From contig RPFO01000213.1 of NCBI GenBank assembly GCA_009746045.1, positions 3,885,179 through 3,949,178 on the forward strand: DNA of 64,000 bases, read 5' to 3'. Shown here piece by piece: positions 22,823-34,186 of this stretch. Origin of the DNA: Mesostigma viride (Eukaryota; Streptophyta; Mesostigmatophyceae; Mesostigmatales; Mesostigmataceae). The position numbers were made by a program, and so were the translations under genes. A model generated the notes under the pieces. It ran no database searches, was not told the DNA's origin, and saw only the letters and a list, made by a program, of their open reading frames with translations. Within the stretch, counting starts at the first letter, position 1; every line of letters starts with the position of its first letter.

Positions 22823-25800
22823 ATGAAGAATTCGCGGTCCCGTCCTTGCCAAATGTTGGCATTCTTTGTTGCTGTATTGGCAATCGCGACTCACACGGTT
22901 AGTGCTGGTAAGTCAACCCCCCAACTCGGGTACTTGGCGACGTTGTTGCTTGTCACGTTGCTTGTTGCTCTTACACCCAGCCTCTTAACCGTGCTAGTAT
23001 TTTCAGAAGATACGCGTCCACAGCACAGCGTCGGCTCCGGTCACAACCGACCTTTCTAGAGTTGCAGGCAAAAGGAAGTATTGGGAAGTACGGGGCATGC
23101 AAACGAGGGGACGGATGGCTCTATTTGCTATCGACAGAGGCATGCAGTCAGCGGGATGCCGGGCATGGCATTCACTTGACCTCTGACATAATGTACGAAA
23201 CAGAATTAACGTTAGCCAGCAGCGCGCCAAATTACTAAAACCTGCCTGAAGACAGACACCAGATTGACCCCGAAAGCAGGAACAATGGTTTCGCTGGTGG
23301 AAGCATACATGTTTCGAAACTACATGTGGCCTCCCCTGACCCTCGCTCAGCCCCAACCTGGCCCCATCATCTGCTGGGGGTCGTTAGCCCTACAAAACTT
23401 TAGTTTTCCTGTGGCATTGACCGTCTCTAGTGCCCATGCACTGTGGTTGAGCACTTGTCATTGTGTACAGGGTTGAAGGTTCCTTTTCTGGTCCCCACAT
23501 GACACAGTCACATACTTCTAAGGCGCAGGCGTGCCCACTGGCTGGAAAACAAACCCGACTCGTGTCGAACAGGAGTTGACCTCGTGAGGCCTAGTATAAT
23601 GGTCATGGTCATGGTCATGGTCATGGTAACTACTAGAGCAGGACCCCTTCAGACAAGGGGTTGACCTCGTCAGGTCTTGTATAATCGTCATGGTCATGGT
23701 CATTGTAATGGTAACTACCAGAGCAGGACCCCTTCAGATAAGGGGTTGACCTCACGAGGCCTAGGGCAGTCCAGTGTCAGCCGTCCCCTGTGGAACAGGA
23801 TATCTGATATGGGAGGCATGCTACGTACTTGTGTGTACTTACTTTGTATGGCCACTGTGGTATCAGTAGATCTATCACGTGCCAATTCATACGGCAGATA
23901 TAAGAGGTATTTTTATACTCGGAAGTGTGCTATTTCACAAGTGCGCGCGTGTAGAAGATCTTTAAATGCGCCTGCGGTAACCTGTACACACAGAGTCCTC
24001 GGTCGCCTGCCCGCTTGAGGTAGTGAGAGAAGCTAGGGCGCCTTCCCTCCTTCTCCTTGTGTATAGGGGTTGAAGGTTCCTTTTGTTGGTACCCACGTGA
24101 CACAGTCACGTGCTTTCCATTGATTAATCCGGCATACGTGGAATGCCATGTACAAGGTCACAGGCATGCCCACTGTAAGATTAGGAACCCACTGCCCTGA
24201 AATAGGAATGAATGGCTATTGCAGGTTAACCAACGAGAAGCATGGGTTGGTATCCATGCGCTCGCCTACGGGATGACAGGTCGGCGCTGTCTTGAACCTG
24301 TACGCTACGCGCATGGAGAGGCTTTGCAGGTTCTGCTGTCATGCCTTCTAATGATTTCTCAATGCATAATGTTTATGAATTGATCCTAGTGGGTTCTTAT
24401 TACATAATCAATATTGATCCTTGTGGCTTCTGCCCATCTGGCTATATCCCCCCCCCCATGTTCCCCGTGCTGGCATCCCCCCCCCCCCCTCCCGGCCAGA
24501 CTTTGACCCCTTTGCTGAGGACGCGGGTGCGGAGCTCAGCAGCTACAGCTACAACAAGCTCAAGCCCACGATTTGGCCCACCCACTGCTACCTGTGGGAG
24601 GTGATGGGCCGCACCGACAAGCCCAGCATCCACCTGGTGCATGGGCCCGCCAAGATGAACGAGGCAGATTTGGCGGCAAACCGTGCGTACTTGCTCCGCT
24701 CGTGGTGGTTGTTTGTACTCCCCGTGTGGATGTACAACCCTCTGTACAACCCTAATGGGCAACCATATTTGCCGTACGTGTTTGGTTGCTTCTTGTTTAT
24801 ACTCCCCGCATGTTTTGCCAACCCGCAAGGTTTTACCACCCGCATGGCTATACCACCCGTGTGGTCACATAACCCTATAACCCAGGGAGCCAATGGTACA
24901 TCTTGACCCCCTCGAGTGGCCATTTTGATAGCCTTATTTGATGTCTTCCCCCTGGAACCCCACCCCACCCCACCCCCGTCAATATCTCCCCGCACACTCC
25001 TCTCTGCCCCCTTGCGCCCCCGCCCACTCTCCTGGCCCCTCCTCCCCAGCTCACCTGCACTCTCGCTGAGCGCTTCCCCCTTCCTTCCCCTCACTTAAAG
25101 CCCCCCCACCTACCCCCCTCTACTCCCCCCCGCCCCCCCCCAATGGACCCTCAGCCACTCCCCCCCCAATCAGTTACCCCCTTTGCCCACCCCGCACACC
25201 CCACACCCTGCATATATTGCCCACACGCCACACCGTGCACATATGTACATCTGGCCTGTGCTGCTTCTCTCACCGACATGCCCCTACATGTACTGCCCAC
25301 ACGCCACACTATGGATACTGCACTATGTACGTGTACAACCAGTCGTCGAACACAAGGTAAACGACGTCAAGATCCTCCCCAGCGGCTACGTGGGCGTCCA
25401 GCGCGGCGTAGGGCCCAGCGGCGTGAGTGGGATGGCCTTCAAGTTCTCCGGCTGGCGGCGCGGGGGAATCCATTTGAACGGCCCCGCGGGCGTCTTCATG
25501 GGCACCAACTGGGCGATGGAGATGTGGCTGGAGACAAGCAGCGTGCACGCGGGGGGGGCCGCCACGATCATTGCGGGGGAGGGGTTCAATGACGCGTTTG
25601 AGGTGCAGATTCGGGAGGGAACGATTCAGGTTTGTGGTGGAGTGATTGGGGCATTCGGCACGGTACAGGTGAGGTGGTTACGACGGTGGTTGGCAAGGCA
25701 CCGGTGAGGTCTGGTATCGGAGGGCATGGTACAGCTGAGATCTATGGGTGGGTGGTGGTATGGTACCAGTGAGGCTTGGATTCGAGGCAGCAGCTTTCTT

Positions 25801-28800
25801 GACGTAATTCATGGTGCCGGCGGCATAATATAGGCGAGTCTCGCTCACGGCACGATTCCTGTGTTCGGGGGGAAAAAAGGCAGCCTGCGGAAGCATGTCA
25901 GCCAGCCCAGGGGGACGCGAGTTATGCGCTTGTTGATCACGTATTGATGCTGGTGACATCCCGCCACTTGGCTGAAGGCTTAGGGCTAAGGGCGTTGGTG
26001 TTTCTTGAAACCCGTTGGGGAGAAGGGGAAAGAAGTCTGTGGCGGCGTTTTGCTGGGGGTGCCACCCCTCCGGTGCGCGCGCGGCAACATCACACCTGCA
26101 TCCCATCGAGCCCGCACTACTCACGCGCGCATAGAACATGTCGCATTCTGTAGGCACTGCAAGTCTGGTGAGGCGCTCGGTGTGCCATCCCATGGTGGTG
26201 GTTGAAGTCGACCATGTGATCCAGACTCTTGGGCTAAGTCAATGACCATAGACTGGCCACGAACGGGTCATGAGTGCATCCCAGAACACTGTAATCTGAC
26301 AAGGTAAGGCACTAGGATGTTGCAACGTGAGATCTTTCATAGCATAGCTCAGCCTATACTCTCTACGTATCGCAAAGGATCCTGGGCAGGCACTCTGGCC
26401 AGCAGGATCGGAAAGCCAAGACTGCCAGCTCCAGCGCGTATGCCTTATCTACTCAGAGACTGGTGTACCTAACCTGCATGGATAAACTTTTACCAACTGG
26501 ACTGGTCCAGATGTCTTGGCTGGCGTTTTTTCACCATCGCCTGGCGCCTTTTGCTGACATATTGCCTCGTGTCAAATTCGACCCCGCGCCCCGCCCCCAC
26601 GCCCATGCCCATGCCCACGCCCACACTCACGCCCACTCCCACGCCCACGCCCACGCCCACGCCCACGCCCACGCCCACGCCCACGCCCACGCCCACGCCC
26701 ACGCCCACGCCCACGCCCACGCCCACGCCCACGCCCACGCCCACGCCCACCCCCACCCCCACCCCCACCCCCACCCCCACCCCCACCCCCACCCCCACCC
26801 CCACCCCCACCCCCACCCCCACCCCACCCCCACCCCACCCCACCCCCACCCGCCAGTTGGCGGTCGGTCCCCGCCCCCCCCATGGTGCGGAAGAAAGCGC
26901 GCAGCGCCCACGCCAGCAGTGGCCCGCGCACGACTCGGGCGCTCGAGTTCCCATCGGGGGATGGCACCGCCTGGTCCTCGTGATGGAGTCGGGCCACCTG
27001 AAAGTGGAGATGGATGACGGGCTGAGCCGGGGGAACATCCAAGGGAAAGGGCTTGAGACGTCGATGACCCACTTTTTCGGGGCTGGGGGCCCGGGTTATT
27101 TCTGGGGTTCGGGCACCGGGTCTGGGTTTGAGGGCTCCATCTCCGACATCAAGCTGTGCACGGACGTGGAGGTGGCCTCGTACAAGCAGCAGCACGGCGC
27201 AAGGGACACTGCGATACAGGTGGGTGGGGGTGGGAGTAGTTCCATACTAGTGGGGGTGGGGGTAGTTCCATACTAGTGGGGGTGGGGGTGTTTCCATACT
27301 AGTGGGGGTGGGGGTGTTTCCATACTAGTGGGGCTGGGGGTAGTTCCATACTAGTGGGGGTGGGGGTAGTTCCATACTAGTACTAGTTGTTTTACTATTT
27401 ACTAGTCTGCTATTAAGGCAATGTGTGGGCAGTAGTTTTCTTGTCTGTAAGGGACAGGGCTATTCATGGGTGTGGGGGCGGGGTGTAGTTTCCTATTGGT
27501 GTGTGGGCAGGAGCTTTCTTGTGTGTAAGGGACACGGCGAAACAGGTGTATGTGGATCGGGGGGTGAAGTAATAATTAAGTTTAGGGGACTCCACAAATC
27601 AAGTGTTTGTGGGGGCTGAGCAGCGATACATGTGTGTGGGGGGTGGGGGGTGGGGGGAATGGGTGCTTTATTAGTCAAGGGACGTTGTGTACAGGTGCGG
27701 AGGGTGGTTGGTGGGGGCTTATCATTCATGTTTTGGTTTCAAGGATCGCCCTGATCCAAGTTCGGTTGGGGGGGGGGCGGGGGATTTATTGTAAGTTCGA
27801 TGGAGAATGCGGTACAGGTGTGTGTTGTGGTTGGTTCATGCCGATAAATATAAAAAAAAACATAGATAGGTAGACCTATAGGTAGTACACAGTTTTTTCT
27901 TCAATTACGTTCAAGGGGCACTGCGATTCCATGTATTTGACAAAGCCCGGCTAAAAACGGTTATGAAGTTGTATGTCGGTCAACTGAAGCAGCACAACGC
28001 AGGAGGGAGAGCGGCGACGCTGGAGGGAGGTAGATGCAGTGCTGCTGTACCCAGCATTGTGTGCCAGGGGTGGTAAAGGGGCGGGGTAAGGTACGGGTGG
28101 GATGGAATGGATGCCACACCACTGGCAATTACCGCAACGAGCCTGGAGCACAATCTCTACTGGTGCAGGTTTCTTGGGGCCAGCCATCCCCATATGGTGG
28201 TTGTGGCCCTTTGAAATAACGCTCGTTATTATTCCATTCCGTCAAACCCAGACATCTCCCCCCGGTCTTGTCCTTCACCATCGTCCCCTCTCCCGCTCTC
28301 GTACCCCTCAACCCGTGTCCCCTCAACCCTCTCTTCTGCCCCCTCCCCTTCCTCCCCCACACGTCGCCTGTCGTCGTTACACACAGGAGTTTGCGGACAC
28401 ACTCACGCATGTGCGGCGGCACAACCAGGGGTGGCTGGCTCCGCTCCGCCACCAGCGCAACGCGGTCGTGCTGGGCGGGGCGCTCGTGGATGCGCCATCT
28501 GTCCTCGCGCCGTTCCGCCACGTGTTCCAGTTCAATGATGAGATCGAGACCGGCCTTGCGGACAAGACCTCGTTTGTCATCATCAACGACCTGACCAACC
28601 TGTGCGGGTGGTGAGTGGCATGAAACCAACGTGTGATCTATCGCCCTCTTTCTCTTGAGGACAAGACCTCGTTTGTCATCATCAACGACCTGACCAACCT
28701 GTGCGGGTGGTGAGTGGCATGAAACCAACGTGTGATCTATCGCCCTCTTCCTCTTGAGGACAAGACCTCGTTTGTCATCATCAACGACCTGACCAACCTG

Positions 28801-30133
28801 TGCGGGTGGTGAGTGGCATGAAACCAACGTGTGATCTATCGCCCTCTTTCTCCTGCGGACAACACGTCGTTTGTCATCATTAACGACCTGACAACCTGTG
28901 TGGGTGGTGAGTGGCATATAACAGTTACGGCATCAGAGGAAAGAAAAATTGAAAGAAAGAAAGTTTCAAAGACTTCTCTAATCCGCCTCCCTCGCACCCC
29001 CTTTCCATCTCCCAGGCCTCAGTTCCTTGAGTTCTTAGATGCATGGCAACGCCTATCTCTTCAGCTCATCCTTGAACTCACAATACTTCCCAAGGCATGT
29101 TCAGTAGAACTAGGTAACGATTGTCGCGGCAATGAAGAATATCTCCCTCCCCTCCCATCATCCGATGCCTCATTCAAACCGAAACTGCCGGCAGCTTCCG
29201 TTGCGGGAGCCTAGCAGCTTTCCCCCACCTGATTGGTATTCCCGGCTGATGTGCCATTCGCCTGTGCTTCTGTTTAGCCCAGATGGCTGTTGGACCATGG
29301 CGAGGAGGTGGTAATCGTTGCTCGCATTGTAGTCAAGTAATTATTATGACACAAGGACCTTGCAGGACATAGCAGGTTGGTTCCTGGTGGATTATTTCAC
29401 AGAACAATGGTCTTCTTGTAGGAATCTGGCAAAAGCGATAAATTCATCTCGAATGCATGTTGCATGCATGGTGCCCTCGTGCCTGCCCCCACTCGCCCCC
29501 TCCCTGTGCAGCCCGGACGGTGACTGCTGCCCCCCGCAAGCGCGCGAGTCCCTCTGGCAGCGCCTTGCCCCCGCCAACGGGCCCCCCAGCACCGTGATGG
29601 GGTACGAGGGCTCCCCGATGTGGGACCGCCACAGCGACAGCTGGCTGCTCGGTGGGCTCCGCCCGCATGGTCTTGACCTCACCATGGCACACGTCCCTGT
29701 CATGTGCGGCTCGTTTCTGTACCCTTGGCTTGAGGAGCACTTTGTGGGCGCCAGGCTGCCTATTTTTAGACCGTGCACGACCGCGATGCGGCTCATTGCT
29801 GCGCTCCTCGTGGGGGGGGTCCCCTTCACCCTCGCGGGTTACAACGTTAGCAGCAGGGACGTGCTGCATTACAACGGGGCCCAGGCGGCCGCTGCTGAGC
29901 GCGCTGGCGGGCTCAACTTCCAGGAGCAATTCCTTGTCAAGGAGTTGGCGGATTTAGGCCTGTTGCATCTCAACGAGGAGGGCCGGCGGGCAGATTGGAG
30001 GCCCCGCCTCCCAGTGCCGACGGATGAGGCACCAGCGGAGGTCCTGCCCGCTGAGCAGCCCCATCGGCGGGCACGTCCTGGTTTCTTGAACAAGTTGACG
30101 TCAATGGTTCGGCGGCCTGGGCCAGGAGAATAG
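22823..30133 (+). CDS. Secreted or Golgi protein: LamG/ConA-like lectin region fused to a divergent GT29 domain, 6 exons
   Basis: Exons 22823-22907, 24500-24682, 25343-25629, 26857-27219, 28387-28610 and 29512-30133. All phases agree (1,1,0,0,2) and give 587 aa. An in-frame ATG at 22742 would add 27 residues, turning the signal peptide into a type II anchor. Residues 1-28 are a signal or anchor segment ([18 protein letters not shown]). Exons 3-4 (about 90-305) look like a LamG/ConA-type beta-sandwich: [23 protein letters not shown], then [20 protein letters not shown] and [10 protein letters not shown]. Exons 5-6 align with GT29 sialylmotifs: an L-like stretch 331-373 ([19 protein letters not shown]), an S-like stretch 469-491 ending TLAGYNV, HYN at 500-502, and [18 protein letters not shown]. 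Where the neighbouring GT29 gene has the catalytic His and Glu, this one has Leu515 and Gln520. Exon 3 may instead end at 25668, a stronger donor in the same phase. Family assignment is by eye. Confidence 0.6.
23465..23525 (+). mobile_element. LINE 3'-end module (intronic)
   Basis: GGTTGAAGGTTCC...CACATGACACAGTCACAT, the 3' module of the family at 58149-60483, lies inside intron 1 of the lectin-GT29 gene. The hairpin arms have diverged (CATATGAC-type rather than CACGTGAC). Confidence 0.6.
23570..23770. repeat. ~86-bp tandem repeat with (GGTCAT)n
   Basis: GTTGACCTCGTGAGGCCTAG and AGCAGGACCCCTTCAGA recur about every 86 bp in three copies. Each of the first two copies carries a GGTCATGGTCATGG run. 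It lies in intron 1 of the lectin-GT29 gene. Confidence 0.85.
24025..24130 (+). mobile_element. LINE 3'-end module (intronic)
   Basis: GAGAGAAGCTAGGGCGCCTTC, then TTGTGTATAGGGGTTGAAGG and CCCACGTGACACAGTCACGTG followed by a short ATTGATTAAT tail. The same order of words appears at 56765-56870. It lies in intron 1 of the lectin-GT29 gene. Confidence 0.75.
26590..26851. repeat. (CCCACG)n then (CCCCCA)n microsatellite at an acceptor site
   Basis: About 170 bp of CCCACG repeats pass into about 95 bp of CCCCCA repeats, ending directly at the CCGCCAG acceptor (exon 26857). The repeat therefore supplies the pyrimidine-rich tract of intron 3. Open frames in all six frames here are artefacts. Confidence 0.95.
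27222..27385. repeat. ~29-bp G-rich minisatellite just after a donor site
   Basis: TAGTTCCATACTAGTGGGGG units repeat about six times straight after the exon ending at 27219. Weaker G-rich repeats follow to 27830, including three echoes of the exon end (GGGACACNGCGAAACAGGTG-like, near 27528, 27680 and 27800). Confidence 0.8.
28560..28915 (+). repeat. ~98-bp tandem duplication of an exon end and its donor
   Basis: The last ~50 nt of exon 5 (from GACAAGACCTCGTTTGTC to TGCGGGTG), its donor GTGAGTGG and ~45 nt of intron are present four times: the exon copy and copies at about 28661, 28758 and 28857. The last copy has diverged (AACACGTCG). Each keeps a usable GTGAGT donor but has no acceptor of its own. 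Confidence 0.95.
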
Positions 30134-30172
30134 AACTTGCAGGCGCAAGGGGGGTTGGATTAGGAAAATGTT

Positions 30173-30278
30173 GGGGCAGGGGCAGGGGCAGGGGCAGGGG
30201 CAGGGGCAGGGGCAGGGGCAGGGGCAGGGGCAGGGGCAGGGGCAGGGGCAGGGGCAGGGGCAGGGGCAGGGGCAGGGG
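30173..30278. repeat. (GGGGCA)n microsatellite
   Basis: About 17 perfect GGGGCA units, starting 40 bp after the stop codon of the lectin-GT29 gene, so probably in its 3' UTR. Confidence 0.97.
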
Positions 30279-30653
30279 CCGGCGGGCCGGAGGGTGCCGG
30301 ATGGCCAGGGCTGAGTGCTGGGGAGGCAATGGGCTGATGTATGGCCAGGTGATGGGCTGATTTATGGTCATGCGGGGCACTCCGCACTGAACCCCTGAAC
30401 CCCCTGTGCTCATACATCTCTGGTATAGGACCAGGGAATCGAACTCCCTTACCGTTGAAGGGTTTGGCTCTTGGCGAAGCCTGGACTTGACCGTCGGGAT
30501 GCAGTGAGATCTATGCAAGGCGTGCTCAAGCTAGCGTTGTACGACAACGATATATCTACCAGGCCACCGTCTCAATATTGTTTTAGCGGAGCCATGTTGC
30601 GCCCCATGCGCCATGGTTGATGGTAGGCTGTTGGCTCCTGTTCACCTTTGCCC

Positions 30654-32480
30654 GGACTTACAGACTTTTTTTTTGCAAACTTATAGCCCGAGGCGGGGCC
30701 CGAGATTAATTAAGAGGTACCTTGAAATTAAATAAGAGACATGCCTCTATCCAAATATATTTTTGGACGCGAGTTTCGATTGGCGTTAACTTGTAGTATT
30801 GGACGGCAAGTCGACAACATGTCAAGCCGTTTAATTCCTTTCGACTTATACATTTTCTCGTAGTTGTCAAAAAAGGATCATTTTTATACCCGACTTCTCC
30901 GTTAAATCTCATCGACCGGGTTTCGAAACAACCCACGAACGCCGTAGATGCAGATCCAACGGAGTAAACAACGTCACGACCGACGCGGCGCCAAATAGGT
31001 AGTCGCCTAGGTTCCTAGCTTTTCTGCGAGCCATTTTCGTGCCGCGTCGTGTACCCGTGAGATGTACCCGTGAGATGTACCCGTGAGATGCAAAATCCGC
31101 TTGCCAGACCGGGATTCCGGGAACTCCGTCCAATACCGTCGTGCAGTACCACCAGTGCACTACCAATGATCTATCAATCGTACAATACTACGACTTAACG
31201 CCAACAGAAACTCGCCTCCAAAACTATATATTCATAGATTAAATTAAATTAAATTATAACATGCCTCCGTGGGGAGGTCATGTAGCACATATTTCATGAT
31301 GGATGGGGTGGAGGAAGCCGCGTGATCGAACTATCCTAACTCTATCTAAAAAATCCTAACTGCACTACTCATCAAAACGCCTCCTCCGCTTGGGGGGAGG
31401 TGGCTTGCCCACAGGGTCGGGCGTGTGCGCCTTGACAATCTTCTTCCACCGCGTCTTGTCCTGCATGGCAGTCCAAAGACGGGAGAGAGAGTGGATGCGG
31501 TGCTCAAACTGGGCTGGGACCATGAGGTCGTCCAGCAGCATCTGAGCGTAGTTGGTGACAGGTTTCCCTACCCTTTTGGGAATGTCCTTGGGGCCAGGCC
31601 AGGTCAGAATGTGCCGCCCTGGCTGTCCAAGCCGCTGGGGGCCGGCCAGACCAAGGGTGGTGTCGACCTGGCTGGTGCGGGCAAGGTGTCCTACAAATGC
31701 TATCCTACGCTGTCTAATCTCGTCCGAAACACGAGGCATGCCATGATACAGAGACTCTGATGACGGACGCTCGGAAAAACCTACATTAAGGACCTGCCGG
31801 AGCATCCTGTAAGCTGTGCCGTCGGAGCCGAGCTGCCAGTTTGGGGGGGAGGGTCCACGCCTCGGCGCCATACGTGAGCACCGTGAGGACGAGGACCTTG
31901 AAGAGCATGCGCTTGCGGTGCCCGTTCAGGCCCTTCGAGCGCCAGTAGGGTGTGAGCGAACGGAGCTTGGCCCAGGCAAGGCCGATGCGGGTGTCCACAT
32001 CGTCGGCGGTGTCAGGAAGCCAGCTCCCCAACAGCTTGAAGCGGTCGCGGAACGGGACCTCCGTCCCGTCAAGCAGGCGCGGCAGCGGTGGTTTACTGGA
32101 TGCTCCTATCACCATCGCCTCAGTTTTGACACTAATCTCCAGCCCCACCGCCCGCGCCTCCAGGCCCAGGCAGTCCAGCCAGGTCTGAATGTGCTCGGGG
32201 CTCTCGATGAGGGTGGTATCATCCGCATAAATCAGGTCGGCAAGGCGGTAACCAGGTCTAACCCCGCCGTGCTCTTTCACGTTAAGGATGTCCAAGCCTG
32301 GCTCGAACCCCTTAAGAGCAGTAAAGCGCGCACGTGCCCGGCGCATGACGTGAATATTCATAGATGCACGCCTCTTATTTAATTTCAAGGTACCTCTTAT
32401 TTAATCTCAGCCCCCGCAGGCCGCAGACTTGTCTTCTCCCGGTCAGGGCTAAGTTTTGCAAAAAGCCAAAGTCCTAAGTC
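30654..32480. mobile_element. DNA-transposon-like element with ~95-115-bp inverted ends, split by a LINE
   Basis: Left arm 30654-30745 and right arm 32368-32480 are inverted copies. Shared words include GGACTTA, TTTTTGCAAACTTATAGCCC versus its gapped partner, and GAGATTAAATAAGAGGTACC followed by TTGAAATTAAATAAGAG. Without the LINE at 31240-32353 the element is about 0.7 kb and has no transposase, like a MITE or foldback element. No flanking target duplication was identified. Confidence 0.65.
31240..32353 (-). mobile_element. 5'-truncated LINE with reverse transcriptase end; 12-bp target duplication
   Basis: Minus-strand copy flanked by ATATTCATAGAT at 31228-31239 and 32354-32365. Reading from 32353 it carries the ORF2 part with LADLIYADDTTLIESPEH (the YADD of the RT active site) through LTYGAEAWTLPPKLAAR. 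Near 31850 it shifts frame to the part with RIAFVGHLARTSQVDT and PPPPKRRRRFDE, stop at 31365. A 3' UTR, a CTCC-GTGG-GGAG hairpin (31263-31276) and an (AAATT)n tail follow. The frameshift makes this copy inactive. Confidence 0.92.
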
Positions 32481-32673
32481 GAAACCATTTTAAATTCCTC
32501 CTGTTGATCTTTCGTTTGAAGGTTAGGGGGGAGGCTGGCGGGCGGTTGCCAGCATCTGATCCATTCTTAGTTTTTGATTATGTCATTAAATAAACACTAA
32601 AAGAGCCTGCGTGACGCTCACTAAATGTACGTTGGTGGTTTACAACTCTGTCGGATAACCGGAGTGGGACTGA

Positions 32674-33285
32674 ACTGACTGACTGACCGACCGACCGACC
32701 GACCGACCGACCGACCGACCGACCGACCGACCGACCGACCGACCGACCGACCGACCGACCGACCGACCGACCGACCGATCGACCGACCGACCGACCGACC
32801 GACCGACCGACCGACCGACCGACCGACCGACCGACCGACCGACCGACCGACCGACCGACCGACCGACCGACCGACCGACCGACCGACCGACCGACCGACC
32901 GACCGACCGACCGACCGACCGACCGACCGACCGACCGACCGACTGACCGACCGACCGACCGACGACCGACCGACCGACCGACCTACCGACCGACCGACGA
33001 CCGACCGACCGACCGACCGACCGACCGACCGACCGACCGACGACCGACCGACCGACCGACCGACCGACCGAGGTCCCGACCGACCGACCGACCGACCGAC
33101 CGACCGACCGACCGACCTACCGACCGACCGACCGACCAACCGACCGACCGACCGACCGACCGACCGACCAACCGACCGACCGACCGACCGACCGACCGAC
33201 CGACCGACCGACCGACCGACCAACCGACCGACCGACCGACCGACCGCGACCGACGGACGGACGGACGGACGGACGGACGGACTGA
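32674..33285. repeat. (GACC)n microsatellite, ~600 bp
   Basis: About 140 GACC units with scattered single changes, ending in a short (GGAC)n run. The 245-codon minus-strand frame repeating SVGR is an artefact. Sequence from 33290 to 33580 holds no gene. Confidence 0.98.
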
Positions 33286-33589
33286 TTTTGATGACCTCAG
33301 GGACAGGTGCATGGATCATCTGTGCTAGCTGGCAGATTGCATGTGGTAACTCTCTCAAAGATTCAATCGAGTGGCTGTATACGTGCCCTCTGTAATGGCC
33401 ACGTGTACCGCAGCACAGTCATTAATTCACTGGCGCACTAGAATGATCTTTGCTGGCATAGTCCTGAAGGCTAGTCGGGCACTTGGCTCCCACCAACCAG
33501 CTAGACACGTCGCGGGGTCCAACCGCAGGGCTGCGGCCCGCACAGCCAGGTAGGCACAGCCTAATTACATGGGACGGGCCCGGTCAGCG

Positions 33590-33945
33590 ATCGGACACGC
33601 CGGGCTGCCCGCACGTTCAAGGAGCAGCTAGTAGAGGACCTGAGGGGCTCAGGCCTCTCGGTGATCTGTCGAAAGAGTGCTGAACAAGGCCATCTGGGCC
33701 CAGGTTGTAGAGACCGGACAATGATGCCTCCCCTATTATGGGGAAGACGCGCGCGCCCCCCGTCATGGCAAGAAGACCTGGCACTCCCTGCGCTATGTGG
33801 CGCCGGCATGTCCCTCGGCTTGCATTAGTTTAGGCATTAGAAAGATACAATAGCCCGGTAGGATTCTTTGTCTGATCCATCCATCCATCTGGACATTAGG
33901 GTGAGTACTCCGTGACTCCCCAACGTGTTAAATTATTAGGAAGGC
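33590..33945 (+). mobile_element. LINE 3' end with ORF2 tail remnant
   Basis: RAARTFKEQLVEDL and GLSVI match the ORF2 tail at 14376-14603. CCATCCATCCATC and CTCCGTGACTCCCCAACG match its 3' UTR. Truncated and frameshifted. Confidence 0.75.
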
Positions 33946-34186
33946 TGATTGTGCTATACTTACTATGTGCTCAAGGCTTTTGACACGGTCCTCTGGGACT
34001 GAGGCTCTTTGGGCCATCCTAGCTCTGGATCGCGTGCATGCCACCAGCTTTTCAGTATTGCTGCCATTCGCCGGCTGTATGAGGGTTCACAGACAGTAGT
34101 GCGGATTGCGGAGGGCACCACCCCACCGGCCATTCCCCCTTCACCACAGGGTACGTGTGGCAAGGAGTTGTGTCCTGTCCCCATAT

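Noticed and set aside
30425-30500. tRNA-like T-arm (minus strand AGGGAGTTCGATTCCCT)
   Set aside because: The loop register is wrong for a T-arm, and no acceptor stem, D-arm or anticodon arm can be built.
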